64,000 bases of DNA from Sphingomonas sp. Leaf407 (GTDB lineage: Bacteria > Pseudomonadota > Alphaproteobacteria > Sphingomonadales > Sphingomonadaceae). The notes under the pieces are model-generated. The model was not told where the DNA came from and did no database searches. It worked only from the letters and a program-made list of their open reading frames with translations. Both the position numbers and the translations under genes were made by a program. Location of the stretch: contig NZ_LMQO01000006.1 of assembly GCF_001425385.1 (NCBI RefSeq), positions 62,001 through 126,000 of the forward strand, given 5' to 3'. This document shows positions 18,328 to 27,134 of this stretch, piece by piece. How positions within the stretch are numbered: the first letter of the stretch is position 1; each line of letters opens with the position of its first letter.

Positions 18328-20406
18328 TCAGCCGCCCAGCGCGGCGATGGCGCGGGCCAGCTCGGCTTCGCGGAACGGCTTGGTCAGGCGCGGCAGGTCG
18401 GCGGGCAGCCCGTCGACCTCGGCATAGCCCGACACGATCAGAACGGCGACGCCCGGCATGCGGTCACGCACCGTCCGCGCCAGCCACGCGCCCGACGGGC
18501 CGGGCATCAAGTGATCGGTCACGACCAGATCGAACCGGCGGGTGTTGAGCACCCGCTCCGCCTCGGTCGCGCTGTCGACCTCGACCGTATCATAGCCAAG
18601 GTTCTGGAGCATGACGGCAGTGGTCATCCGCACCAGCGGTTCGTCGTCGACCACCAGCGCGCGGCCCCGGAATTGCAGCGGATCGGCATCCTCGCCACCG
18701 CTGTTCTCCACCACCGCCGCTGCGCTGACCGGCAACCACAGATCGATGCGCGTGCCGACCCCCGGCGCACTGACGATCGCCATCGTGCCGCCCAGTTGCA
18801 GCGCGAGGCCATGGACCATCGACAGGCCGAGCCCGGTGCCCTTGCCGATCCCCTTGGTCGAAAAGAACGGCTCGATCGCGCGGGCGGCGATGTCGGCGGT
18901 CATGCCGGTGCCGGTATCGATCACCGACAGGCGGACATAGCGCCCGGCGCTCACCCCCGCATCGCGCGCCTCGGCCGCGTCGGGCAGGTCGGCGGCGATG
19001 GTGATCCGCCCACCCTCCGGCATCGCGTCGCGCGCGTTCACGCACAGGTTCAAAACGGCCATTTCCAACTGGTTGGCATCGGCCAGCGCGGGCGGAAGAT
19101 CGGCGGACACCATGGTGGTCAGCGCCGTCTGCGGCCCGATGGTGCTGCCGATCAGATCGGCCATCCCACCGATCAGCACCGACAGGTCGACGGCACCCCG
19201 TTGCAACGGTTGCCGCCGCGCGAACGCCAGCAGCCGCTGGACCAGCGTCCGCGCGCGCTCGGCCGATTGCAACGCGCCGTCGATCAGCCGCAGTTCGCGC
19301 GGCGACAGGCCGGCGCGCCGCTGGAGCAGGTCGAGGCTGCCGAGGATCGGGGTCAGCAGATTGTTGAAGTCGTGCGCGACGCCGCCGGTCAACTGGCCCA
19401 TCGCCTCCATCTTCTGCGCCTGTCGCAGCGCGTCCTGCGCCTCGCGCAGGTCGGCCTCGGCGCGCAGCCGGTCGGTCACGTCGGTGACGAACTGGAACGC
19501 GCCGATCCGGTTGCCGGCATCGTCGTACAGCCGGTTGAACTTCATCTCATAGGCGCGACGGGCATGGCCGCGGTCGGTATCGCCGAACACCTCGATCGCG
19601 GTGAATTCCTCGCCCGCCAGCGCCCGGTCCCAGACCGATCGCACCAACGCCATCTGTTCGGGCTGATCGGCGATCAGCGCGAGCAGATTGTCTCCCACCC
19701 GCGGCCGCACGCCGAACACCCGCTCGAACTCGGTCACGCCGGCACCGTTGATCGCCAGCCAGCGATAGTCGAGGTCGAGGACGTTGACCGTCGCATCGGT
19801 CGTCTCGAGAATGCCGGCCAGAATGTTGCGTTCGGCGGTGCGTTCGGCGACGCGCGCTTCCAGCGTATGGTTCAGTTCGCGCAGATCGTTCAGCGCGGTC
19901 GTCAGTTCGGCCTGGCTGCGCTTCAACGCCGCGTCGGACAGCACGCGCGACGTCGTCTCGTTGGTAAAGATGAACAGCCCGGCAATCGCGCCGTCACGGT
20001 CAAGGATGCGCGAATAGGAAAAGCTCCACCACGTATCCGCCGCACCACGATCGGTATCGAGCTTCCATGGCACGTCGACATAGCGCGGGCTGGTTCCGGC
20101 ATAGGCCGCCGCGATGATCGGCATCGCCTGTTCCAGCCCGTCGGCCCAGACCCGGTCGAACCGCTCGCCCATCGCCCAGTCGAGCCGTGGCCCCAACAGC
20201 GGAAAATAGGCTTCGTTGAAGAAGAAGGTAAGCTCCGGCCCCCAGCACAGGATCATCGATTCGGGCGAATTGACGACGAGGCTGAGCGCGCTGCACAGCG
20301 CGTCGGGCCAGGTTTCGGGCGGCCCCAGCACATGATCCGACCAGTCGCGCGCACGGATCATGTCGGCCGCGCGGCCACCGCCATTCAGGAACGGGGCGAT
20401 CGTCAC
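18328..20406 (-). CDS. PAS-domain hybrid histidine kinase with C-terminal receiver
   Basis: A 692-aa soluble protein, no membrane helix. It has two PAS-type sensor modules, at about residues 10-165 (FLNGGGRAADMIRARDWSDHVLGPPETWPDAL) and 185-325, with a short coiled coil between them. The kinase core has His345 in GGVAHDFNNLL, NLCVNARDAMP and GLGLSMVHGLA. The receiver has Asp631 in VVTDHLMPG. The GTG start at 20406 keeps the family N-terminus and clears the upstream gene's stop by 4 bp; an ATG at 20361 is the alternative. There is no dedicated output domain, so it may feed a phosphorelay. Confidence 0.85.
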   Translation of the reverse strand: MTIAPFLNGGGRAADMIRARDWSDHVLGPPETWPDALCSALSLVVNSPESMILCWGPELTFFFNEAYFPLLGPRLDWAMGERFDRVWADGLEQAMPIIAAAYAGTSPRYVDVPWKLDTDRGAADTWWSFSYSRILDRDGAIAGLFIFTNETTSRVLSDAALKRSQAELTTALNDLRELNHTLEARVAERTAERNILAGILETTDATVNVLDLDYRWLAINGAGVTEFERVFGVRPRVGDNLLALIADQPEQMALVRSVWDRALAGEEFTAIEVFGDTDRGHARRAYEMKFNRLYDDAGNRIGAFQFVTDVTDRLRAEADLREAQDALRQAQKMEAMGQLTGGVAHDFNNLLTPILGSLDLLQRRAGLSPRELRLIDGALQSAERARTLVQRLLAFARRQPLQRGAVDLSVLIGGMADLIGSTIGPQTALTTMVSADLPPALADANQLEMAVLNLCVNARDAMPEGGRITIAADLPDAAEARDAGVSAGRYVRLSVIDTGTGMTADIAARAIEPFFSTKGIGKGTGLGLSMVHGLALQLGGTMAIVSAPGVGTRIDLWLPVSAAAVVENSGGEDADPLQFRGRALVVDDEPLVRMTTAVMLQNLGYDTVEVDSATEAERVLNTRRFDLVVTDHLMPGPSGAWLARTVRDRMPGVAVLIVSGYAEVDGLPADLPRLTKPFREAELARAIAALGG

Positions 20407-20410
20407 CGCC

Positions 20411-21379
20411 TTATACCACCGGTCCTGCCACCAGCCCCTCGGCCAGCGCACGCGGTATCCGCACCAGCGATCCGTGGCGGGCGCCCCCGGGCATCGTCAG
20501 CCGCGCGGTCACGTCGCGCCATTCGCGGAAGTCGCGCGTCGCCGCCGCGCCCCAATGACCGTCGCGATACACGTCCCAGTAACAGATCGTCTCCCCGCCC
20601 ACCTGCGCGGTCATCGGTCCTTCGACCCACGACGGCGTGAAGGCTGCCCCAAGCGGCGCGAACGGCCCGGTCGGAGTGGCGGCACGCGCGACCTGCAGAT
20701 ATTTGCGCGGCGGCTGCACCGTCTCGTCCTTGACGATCAGGTGGAGGCTGCCGTCGTCCCCCCGCGCGAACGTCCCGTCGATCACGCTGAACCCCGGATC
20801 GTACAGCACCTTGGGCGGGCCGAACGTCACGAAATCGCGCGTCGTCACATACCATAGCCGGTGGTTGTAGCCCGATTCCGAACTGCCGTCGGTTTCGGGA
20901 AATCGTCCGCGCACCGTGCTCGACCAGAAGACGACATACACACGCCGCCGCGCGTCCCAGATCGCCTCGGGTGCCCAGCAGTTGCGGGTGCCCGCCACCC
21001 CGGCCATCACCGGCAACGCGCGCTGCGGCGTCCAGTGGCGCAGATCGCGGCTGGTGGCATGACCGATCGTCACCCCGTCCCATGCGGTGGTCCACAACAG
21101 GTGCCATGGCGCGCTCCGCCCCTCGCCCCGGAACAGGAACGGGTCGCGCATCAGCTTCGATTCGCCGACCATGGGTCTCAGGAAACTCCGCCCCCCGGCC
21201 AGTTCGCGAAAGGCGAAGCCGTCGTCGCTCAGCGCCAGCTTCAACCCCGCCGCCTCACCGCGTCCGGTACCGAAATAGGCGAACAGCAACGGATCGCCCT
21301 GCCGTGCCAAGGCAGAGGCACGCCCACCGATTAGGGGAAGCACCAGCCCGGCAAGCGTCGTCCGCCGATTGAGCATCAT
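20411..21379 (-). CDS. Secreted five-bladed beta-propeller glycosidase-like protein (GH43/GH32-type)
   Basis: A 322-aa protein with a twin-arginine-like leader (MMLNRRTTLAGLVLPLIGGRASAL). Propeller repeats carry RDPFLFRG, GHATSRDLRHWTPQRALPV, NCWAPEAIWDARRRVYVVFWSS and WVEGPM, typical of GH43/GH32-like glycoside hydrolases. An acidic residue occurs in the expected RDP and APE positions, but I cannot assign the exact family or substrate. Two adjacent ATG codons (21379 and 21376) can start it. Its stop lies 4 bp before the hybrid kinase GTG, so the two are probably co-transcribed. Confidence 0.72.
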   Translation of the reverse strand: MMLNRRTTLAGLVLPLIGGRASALARQGDPLLFAYFGTGRGEAAGLKLALSDDGFAFRELAGGRSFLRPMVGESKLMRDPFLFRGEGRSAPWHLLWTTAWDGVTIGHATSRDLRHWTPQRALPVMAGVAGTRNCWAPEAIWDARRRVYVVFWSSTVRGRFPETDGSSESGYNHRLWYVTTRDFVTFGPPKVLYDPGFSVIDGTFARGDDGSLHLIVKDETVQPPRKYLQVARAATPTGPFAPLGAAFTPSWVEGPMTAQVGGETICYWDVYRDGHWGAAATRDFREWRDVTARLTMPGGARHGSLVRIPRALAEGLVAGPVV

Positions 21380-21453
21380 CGCCTTTGGCTCCCAGAGCGT
21401 TGATTCCATGGGTCGCTTGCCGCATGGGCGCGACGACTGCAACCATTGGCGCG

Positions 21454-23925
21454 ATGATCGGCAATCGACGGTTGACGTATCCGGTATCCGCAGCGACGAT
21501 CACCGCCGACCCGCTGCGAAAGAACCGTCCGTTGCTCAAGACCTCCGCTTCCCGCCTCGCGCTCGGCCTCCTGCTGCTGGCCGCGCCGCCAGCATTCGCC
21601 GATCCGATCCGCCAGACCAAGGGCGACTGGCAGGACAAGTTCCGCCAACTGGAGGGTGAGGACTGGCCGACGCCGACCGACTATCGTGGCGCATCGGGGG
21701 CGCCGGGCCATCGCTACTGGCAGCAGAAGGTCGATTACGACGTCCGCGTCGCGCTGAACGAAGCGACCAAGGTCGTGACCGGCAGCGAGACGATCCGCTA
21801 TCGCAACAACTCGCCCGACGCGCTGCCCTATCTATGGCTGCTGCTCGACCAGAACGACTATAAGCGCAGTTCGATCGCGCAGATGAGCCAGACGGTGGCC
21901 GACGCCGCGACGATCAGCATCGGCGACATTAACCGCGCCAAACGGATGCAGGACTGGGAGGGCGGCTTCACCATCGCCGCCGTGCGCGGCCCCGACGGCC
22001 AGCCGCTGGCCCACCGCGTCACCGACAGCCTGCTGCGCATCGAACTGCCCGCACCGGTCGCGGGAAACGGCGGCGAAGTCACGATCAGCATCGACTGGTC
22101 GTTCCCGATGGCCGAACAGAAGGTCGTCGACGGCCGGTCGGGCTATGAATGTTTCACCGATCCCGGACAGGACGGCAACTGCATCTTCGAGGGCGCGCAG
22201 TGGTTCCCGCGCCTCGCGGTCTATTCGGATTACGAAGGCTGGCATAACAAGGCGTTTCTGGGCGCGGGCGAATTCACGCTCGAATTCGGCGACTATCGCG
22301 TCGCGCTGACCGTGCCCGGCGATCACATCGTCTCGGCGACTGGCGTGCTCCAGAACCCCGATCAGGTGCTGACCCCTGTGCAACGCCAGCGGCTGGAAAC
22401 GGCGAAGACCGCGAGCAGCCCGACCTATATCGTCACCCCCGAGGAAGCGGTGGCCGCCGAGCGCAGCCGTGCTTCGGGCACCAGGACCTGGACCTTCGCC
22501 GCGCAGAACGTCCGCGATTTCGGCTGGGCATCGTCGCGCAAATTCGCATGGGACGCGATGGGCGTTCGGCAGGACTATGCCGCGAACCCGCATGTCATGG
22601 CGATGTCGTTCTACCCCAAGGAAGCACGTCCGTTGTGGGACGCCTATTCGACCAAGGCGATCGCCCACACCATCGACGTCTATGGGAAATTCGCCTTCCC
22701 CTACCCCTATCCCGTGGCGCAATCGGTCAACGGACCCGTAGGCGGCATGGAATATCCGATGATTACCTTCAACGGTCCCCGGCCGGTGAAGGACGCCAAG
22801 ACCGGGGCGCTGACCTATACCGAACGCGCCAAGACCGGGCTGATCGGCGTGGTGATCCACGAGGTCGGCCACGACTGGTTCCCGATGATCGTCAACAGCG
22901 ACGAACGCCAGTGGACGTGGATGGACGAGGGGCTGAACACCTTCCTCCAGTTCCAGGCCGAAAAGCTGTGGGACAAGGACTTCCCCTCGCGGCGGGGCGA
23001 GCCGAAGGACATCGCCGAATACATGCTGTCGGACAATCAGGTCCCGCTGATGACCCAGTCCGATTCGGTCCTGCAATTCGGTGCCAACGGCTATGGCAAG
23101 CCGGCGACCGCGCTCACCATCCTACGCGAGACGGTGCTGGGCCGCGACCTGTTCGACCGGGCGTTCCGCGAATATGCCAACCGCTGGCGGTTCAAGCGGC
23201 CGACGCCCTACGACTTCTTCCGCACAATGGAGGAAAGCTCAGGGGTAGATCTCGACTGGTTCTGGCGCGGCTGGTTCTATTCGACCGACCATGTCGATTT
23301 CGCGCTGACCAACGTCGTGCAGGGCCGTGTCGCCGGCGGCGACCTGCCGGCGACCGAGCGGCAACGCCGCGCGATCCGCGATGGCGACAATGTCTCGCTG
23401 ACCGTTCAGCGCAACGCCGGGCAGCGCACCGTGACCGAGCGCGATCCGGCGACCCGCGACTTTTACGACCAGACCGACCGGCTGGCGGTCAGCCCGCAGC
23501 AGCGCCGCGATCTGGCCGAAAAGCTGCAAGGGCTTACCCCGCAGCAGCGCGCCGCTTTCGCCGTGACCGACAATTTCTATCGCTTCACCTTCCGCAACAT
23601 CGGCGGGCTGGTGATGCCGGTGCCGCTGAAACTGACGTTCAGCGACGGATCGACCGAGATCGCCCGCATCCCCGCCGAGGTCTGGCGCTACGATCCCAAA
23701 CAGGTGACGTGGCAATATGTGACGCCGAAGACCGTCACGGCGGCGGAGATCGACCCGCTGCTCGAAATCGCCGATGCCGACCGGTCGAACAACGCATGGC
23801 GCGGCGCCATCCGCCCGGTGGTGCTGGAGATCGAGGATATTGACGAGCTGGAAAACCGGATGAAGGACTTCGACGTGCAGGTGAAGCCGGGATCGGTGCG
23901 CACCTATCCGGCGGCGGCGAAGTGA
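21454..23925 (+). CDS. Secreted M1-family metallopeptidase
   Basis: An 823-aa protein. The M1 zinc site is complete: His469-Glu470-x-x-His473 (HEVGHDWF), then Glu492 in MDEGLN at the standard 18-residue spacing. GGMEYP replaces the classical GAMEN exopeptidase motif, as in a bacterial M1 subgroup. The signal peptide is LALGLLLLAAPPAFA. The true start may be a TTG at 21532, which would place the signal peptide at the extreme N-terminus; the ATG at 21454 adds 26 residues. GTGA overlap couples it to a small secreted protein. Confidence 0.87.
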   Translation: MIGNRRLTYPVSAATITADPLRKNRPLLKTSASRLALGLLLLAAPPAFADPIRQTKGDWQDKFRQLEGEDWPTPTDYRGASGAPGHRYWQQKVDYDVRVALNEATKVVTGSETIRYRNNSPDALPYLWLLLDQNDYKRSSIAQMSQTVADAATISIGDINRAKRMQDWEGGFTIAAVRGPDGQPLAHRVTDSLLRIELPAPVAGNGGEVTISIDWSFPMAEQKVVDGRSGYECFTDPGQDGNCIFEGAQWFPRLAVYSDYEGWHNKAFLGAGEFTLEFGDYRVALTVPGDHIVSATGVLQNPDQVLTPVQRQRLETAKTASSPTYIVTPEEAVAAERSRASGTRTWTFAAQNVRDFGWASSRKFAWDAMGVRQDYAANPHVMAMSFYPKEARPLWDAYSTKAIAHTIDVYGKFAFPYPYPVAQSVNGPVGGMEYPMITFNGPRPVKDAKTGALTYTERAKTGLIGVVIHEVGHDWFPMIVNSDERQWTWMDEGLNTFLQFQAEKLWDKDFPSRRGEPKDIAEYMLSDNQVPLMTQSDSVLQFGANGYGKPATALTILRETVLGRDLFDRAFREYANRWRFKRPTPYDFFRTMEESSGVDLDWFWRGWFYSTDHVDFALTNVVQGRVAGGDLPATERQRRAIRDGDNVSLTVQRNAGQRTVTERDPATRDFYDQTDRLAVSPQQRRDLAEKLQGLTPQQRAAFAVTDNFYRFTFRNIGGLVMPVPLKLTFSDGSTEIARIPAEVWRYDPKQVTWQYVTPKTVTAAEIDPLLEIADADRSNNAWRGAIRPVVLEIEDIDELENRMKDFDVQVKPGSVRTYPAAAK

Positions 23926-24407
23926 GGCGTTGGGCGGCACTCGCGCTGGGGCTAGGGCTGGCGATCGTCGCTCCGGCGCAAGCGCATCGCGGGCATGATT
24001 CGCTCGCGGTGGTGACGCTTGCCGATGGCAGCGTCACCGTGTCGCACCGGTTCGAGGCGCATGACATCGAACCGGCACTGGCGAAGATCGCGCCGGCCGC
24101 GCAGACCAGCCTCGACGATCCGGCGGCGCTGGCGGCACTGGAAGCCTATGTGCTGCGGCGCTTCACGCTGACGATCGACGGCAAGCCGGTGGCGCTGACC
24201 CACGTCAAAACCGACCTGTCACACGCCGAGGTGCGGATCGAGTATCGCGGCCGTGCGCCGAAGCGGGCGAAGGTCGTCGCCGTCCGGTCGAGCGTGCTGA
24301 GCGACGTCTACCGCGCGCAGGTCAATCAGGTGAATGTGCGGCGCGGGACGGTGGTGAAATCGCTGACGCTGCGCGGCGGGGCCGCCGGCAGCGTCACGCT
24401 CGGCTGA
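23922..24407 (+). CDS. Small exported protein of the DUF6702 type, partner of the M1 peptidase
   Basis: A 161-aa protein from a GTG overlapping the M1 stop. The signal peptide (MRRWAALALGLGLAIVAPAQA) is followed by HRGHDS. The all-beta domain contains VSHRFEAHDIEPAL, LRRFTLTIDGKPVAL and EYRGRAP. Pairing of this family with M1 peptidases is known from other bacteria; its function is not. The 3' end overlaps the convergent histidine kinase gene by 14 bp. Confidence 0.7.
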   Translation: MRRWAALALGLGLAIVAPAQAHRGHDSLAVVTLADGSVTVSHRFEAHDIEPALAKIAPAAQTSLDDPAALAALEAYVLRRFTLTIDGKPVALTHVKTDLSHAEVRIEYRGRAPKRAKVVAVRSSVLSDVYRAQVNQVNVRRGTVVKSLTLRGGAAGSVTLG

Positions 24408-25731
24408 CCAGCGGCAGGGTGACGGTGGCGGCCAGTCCGCCGCCCGGTGCCTCGCCCAGCGTCAGCGCGCCGCCATAGAGCGTCGCCAGATCGCGAACGA
24501 TCGTCAGGCCGAAGCCATGCCCGTCGCCGCGTTCGTCCAGCCGGATACCGGGATCGGTCGCACGGGCACGGTCGGTGGCGGGAATGCCGGGGCCGTCGTC
24601 GGTGACGGTCAGCGCCGCCATCGCTTCATCGCGTGCGGCCGATACCCGGACGATCGAGCGGGCATGGCGCGCGGCATTGTCGATCAGATTGCCCGCCAGT
24701 TCGTCGAGATCGGCGGCATCGACCGCGACGATCAGGTCGGGAACGGTGGCGTCGATGGCGACGGCCGATCCCCGGTGCAGCGCCTCGACCGCTGCCACCA
24801 GCCCTTCGATCGCCGGGCGCAGCGGCGTTGCGGCACGCCGGTCGACCATGCCGTCGCGCGCGCGGGCAAGGTGATGGCGGATGGTCGCATCAATCCGCGC
24901 CACCTGCGCGCCCCGCGGATCGCCGTGCAGGTCGAGCGCAAGCGTCGCCACCGGCGTCTTGAGCGCATGGGCGAGGTTTGCCGCCGAGCCTCGCGCGGTT
25001 GCCAGCGCGGCGGCATTGTCGCGGATCAGCGCGTTCAGTTCGATCGCCAGCGGGCGGAGTTCGTCGGGCTGGTTCTCGGGCACGCCCTCCGCCGCCCCCT
25101 GCCGAATCGCCGCCACCCGGTCGCGCAGCAGCCGCAACGGACGCAGGCCATAGCGAAGCTGCACCAGTGTCGCCGTCGCCAGCACGATCGCGACGATCAT
25201 CAACGTCGCGATCAGCGGCAGCATCGCTAAGCGCAGCGGCGCATCGATCTGCCAACGCGGGACGGCCACCGCCACGCGGACCGGCCCGGCGGTGGTCGCG
25301 ATCGTATCGGTCAGGCCATGGGCGCGCGTGCCATCGACCAATTCGGCCTCGAACGGCTGTATCCCCGGCTCGCGTCGTCCCGCCATCGGCGGATGCGGGC
25401 GCCCTCGTACCTGCCGCGCGATCCGGTCGACATCGCCGGGCAGGGTCCCGCTCCCGATCGTACCGGCCGGTGCGTCGATCCGCCACGCGGTATCGGCGGC
25501 GAAGGCACGCTCGACCGATGCCCGGTCGAGCAACGCCTGGTCGATCGTTCCGTCGGGCCGCACCACCGCTCCGGCCAGCCGCAGCTTGTCGCTTAGCCGC
25601 TCGTCGATGTTGCGCGTCACGAAATGTTCGAGCACCCCGCCGATCGCGAACCCGGCCACCGGCAGCGCGACCAATGTCGTCACCGCCGACAGCGCCAGCA
25701 TCCGCCCGTGGATCGATCGCGGCAGTCTCAT
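24394..25731 (-). CDS. PhoQ-like sensor histidine kinase
   Basis: A 445-aa protein. Membrane helices lie at about 12-32 and 168-192, flanking a periplasmic sensor of about 130 residues. The HAMP region has YGLRPLRLLRDRVAAI. The H-box is LAHALKTPVATLALDL with His255, and HALKTP (rather than HELRTP) is typical of PhoQ-like kinases. The N-box is GNLIDNAARHA, and the G boxes are DDGPGIP and GHGFGLTIV. Co-translated with the response regulator by ATGA overlap. The divalent cation or peptide signal of PhoQ cannot be assumed. Confidence 0.92.
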   Translation of the reverse strand: MRLPRSIHGRMLALSAVTTLVALPVAGFAIGGVLEHFVTRNIDERLSDKLRLAGAVVRPDGTIDQALLDRASVERAFAADTAWRIDAPAGTIGSGTLPGDVDRIARQVRGRPHPPMAGRREPGIQPFEAELVDGTRAHGLTDTIATTAGPVRVAVAVPRWQIDAPLRLAMLPLIATLMIVAIVLATATLVQLRYGLRPLRLLRDRVAAIRQGAAEGVPENQPDELRPLAIELNALIRDNAAALATARGSAANLAHALKTPVATLALDLHGDPRGAQVARIDATIRHHLARARDGMVDRRAATPLRPAIEGLVAAVEALHRGSAVAIDATVPDLIVAVDAADLDELAGNLIDNAARHARSIVRVSAARDEAMAALTVTDDGPGIPATDRARATDPGIRLDERGDGHGFGLTIVRDLATLYGGALTLGEAPGGGLAATVTLPLVSRA

Positions 25732-26390
25732 GCCCCGGCCGTCAGCCGATAGCCGCGTCCGCGCACCGTCTCGATCAGCGACGCGCCGATCTTCTTGCGC
25801 AACCGCCCGATGATGACCTCTAAGCTGTTCGAATCGACGTCGGCATCGCCTTCATAGACCCGCTCCATCAGGTCGAGCCGCTCGATTACCGCTTCCTTGG
25901 CGAGCATCAGCGCCGACAGGACACGATATTCGAGTGCGGTCAGCCGAAGCGGCAGCCCGTCGAGTTCGAACACCCCGGTCTGGCTCTCGAACGCGAGTGG
26001 TCCGCACGTCAGCCGGGTGGCGCCGTGCCCGGCGGCGCGGCGAACCAGCGCGCGCAGTCGCATCATCAGTTCCTCGATGCGGAACGGCTTGGTCAGGAAA
26101 TCGTCGGCACCGGCCTTGAACCCGGCGACCTTGTCCGACCAGCCATCGCGCGCGGTCAGGATCAGCACCGGCAGGGTACGGCCGCCCTCGCGCCATGCGC
26201 GCAATACCTGTGTGCCCTCACGGTCGGGCAGGCCGAGGTCGAGCACCGCCACGTCGTAGCGTTCGGTATCGCCCAGATGCTGCGCGTCGATGCCGCTTGG
26301 CACCAGATCGACCGCGCATTGCTCCGCGCGCAGTGCCCGCTGGATCGCGGGGCCGAGATCGGGATCGTCTTCCACCAACAGGATACGCAT
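25728..26390 (-). CDS. PhoP-like OmpR-family response regulator
   Basis: A 220-aa protein starting MRILLVEDDPDLG, with GGAGGG 6-11 bases upstream. The receiver has Asp51 (VAVLDLGLPDREG) and KPFRIEEL. The winged helix has SNSLEVIIGRLRKKIGAS...VRGRGYRL. It is divergent from an exported Gly/Pro-rich protein gene. The 111-bp gap carries a direct repeat with one-helical-turn spacing that fits binding by a tandem OmpR-family dimer. Confidence 0.93.
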   Translation of the reverse strand: MRILLVEDDPDLGPAIQRALRAEQCAVDLVPSGIDAQHLGDTERYDVAVLDLGLPDREGTQVLRAWREGGRTLPVLILTARDGWSDKVAGFKAGADDFLTKPFRIEELMMRLRALVRRAAGHGATRLTCGPLAFESQTGVFELDGLPLRLTALEYRVLSALMLAKEAVIERLDLMERVYEGDADVDSNSLEVIIGRLRKKIGASLIETVRGRGYRLTAGA

Positions 26391-26412
26391 GGGCCCTCCG
26401 CTACGCCGCCTG

Positions 26413-26442
26413 TCTAAACCCAATCTGAACCGCCGGGTTCAG
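26413..26442. promoter_or_regulatory. Candidate OmpR/PhoP-type direct-repeat operator with overlapping inverted repeat
   Basis: TCTAAAC (26413-26419) and TCTGAAC (26424-26430) are direct repeats 11 bp apart, the usual spacing for a tandem OmpR-family dimer. Overlapping them, CTGAACC (26425-26431) and GGTTCAG (26436-26442) form a 7-bp inverted repeat. The site lies between the divergent regulator and exported-protein genes and could control both. Confidence 0.6.
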
Positions 26443-26501
26443 CGGGGCGCGGGGACGACTCGGCTAGAGCGATGCCATCGCAGCATGAAGGAGCAGAAGA
26501 C

Positions 26502-27104
26502 ATGACGAAATTTCGTTTTCCGGGCGTCGGCAAGGTGGCGCTGGGCATGGGCCTCGGTCTGGCGATCGGTGCCGCCGGCGGCGCAGGTGCGGTGTCGCTG
26601 ACCCGGCCGGGCGTCGAGATGGCACCGACCGTCGCGACGCCGGTCAACCGGCTGGCGACGACCGACGGCGTGGTGACGGTCAAGGGCCGGGTCGCCGAAG
26701 TCTATGGCGACCGGTTCGTGGTGCAGGATGCCACCGGCCGGGCGATGGTCGACGGCGGTCGCGACACCGCGCCGACCAAGGGACAGGTGGTGCAGGTACA
26801 GGGCCGCTTCGACAACGGACAGTTGCGCGCGTCCTACCTCGTCGATCCGGCAGGCAAGGTGACGGCGGTCGGCCCCGACCCGCGCCACGGCCCGCATGGC
26901 CCCGGGCGTGATGGTCCGCGTGGTCCCAAGGGTCCGGGTGGCCCGGGCGGTCCCGGCCCGGACGGTCGCGGTCCCGATCCGCGCCTGGCCGCTGGTGGTC
27001 CGGCGTGCGCGCCGGGTGCCGTCCCACCGCCGCCGCCGCCGGCCGTCGTTGCCGGGGTGACGCCGCCCGCCCCGGTCACCGCCCCCGCCGCGCCGGCACG
27101 GTGA
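26502..27104 (+). CDS. Exported protein: small OB-fold-like domain plus collagen-like Gly/Pro-rich tail
   Basis: A 200-aa protein. AAGGAG lies 8 bases before the ATG. An N-terminal hydrophobic helix (about 9-32, small residues) acts as signal or anchor. A beta-rich segment at about 52-115 (VVTVKGRVAEVYGDRFVVQDATGRAMVDGG...VVQVQGRFDNGQLRASYL) resembles DUF5666/BOF-type OB folds. The last 80 residues are Gly-Pro-Asp/Arg repeats and a Pro/Ala tail. Divergent position next to a PhoP-like regulator with a direct-repeat site suggests it is a target of that system. Function unknown. Confidence 0.7.
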   Translation: MTKFRFPGVGKVALGMGLGLAIGAAGGAGAVSLTRPGVEMAPTVATPVNRLATTDGVVTVKGRVAEVYGDRFVVQDATGRAMVDGGRDTAPTKGQVVQVQGRFDNGQLRASYLVDPAGKVTAVGPDPRHGPHGPGRDGPRGPKGPGGPGGPGPDGRGPDPRLAAGGPACAPGAVPPPPPPAVVAGVTPPAPVTAPAAPAR

Positions 27105-27110
27105 TGCACG

Positions 27111-27134
27111 AGGGGAAGGGTCCGCCCTTCCCCT
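27111..27134. terminator. 10-bp stem-loop terminator between convergent genes
   Basis: AGGGGAAGGG (27111-27120), loop TCCG, and CCCTTCCCCT (27125-27134). It fills the 29-bp gap after the Gly/Pro-rich protein and touches the stop codon of the convergent lipoprotein gene. Confidence 0.75.

Noticed and set aside
17947..20640. 897-codon open frame on the + strand
   Set aside because: Antisense to the glyoxalase and the hybrid kinase, both recognised on the other strand.
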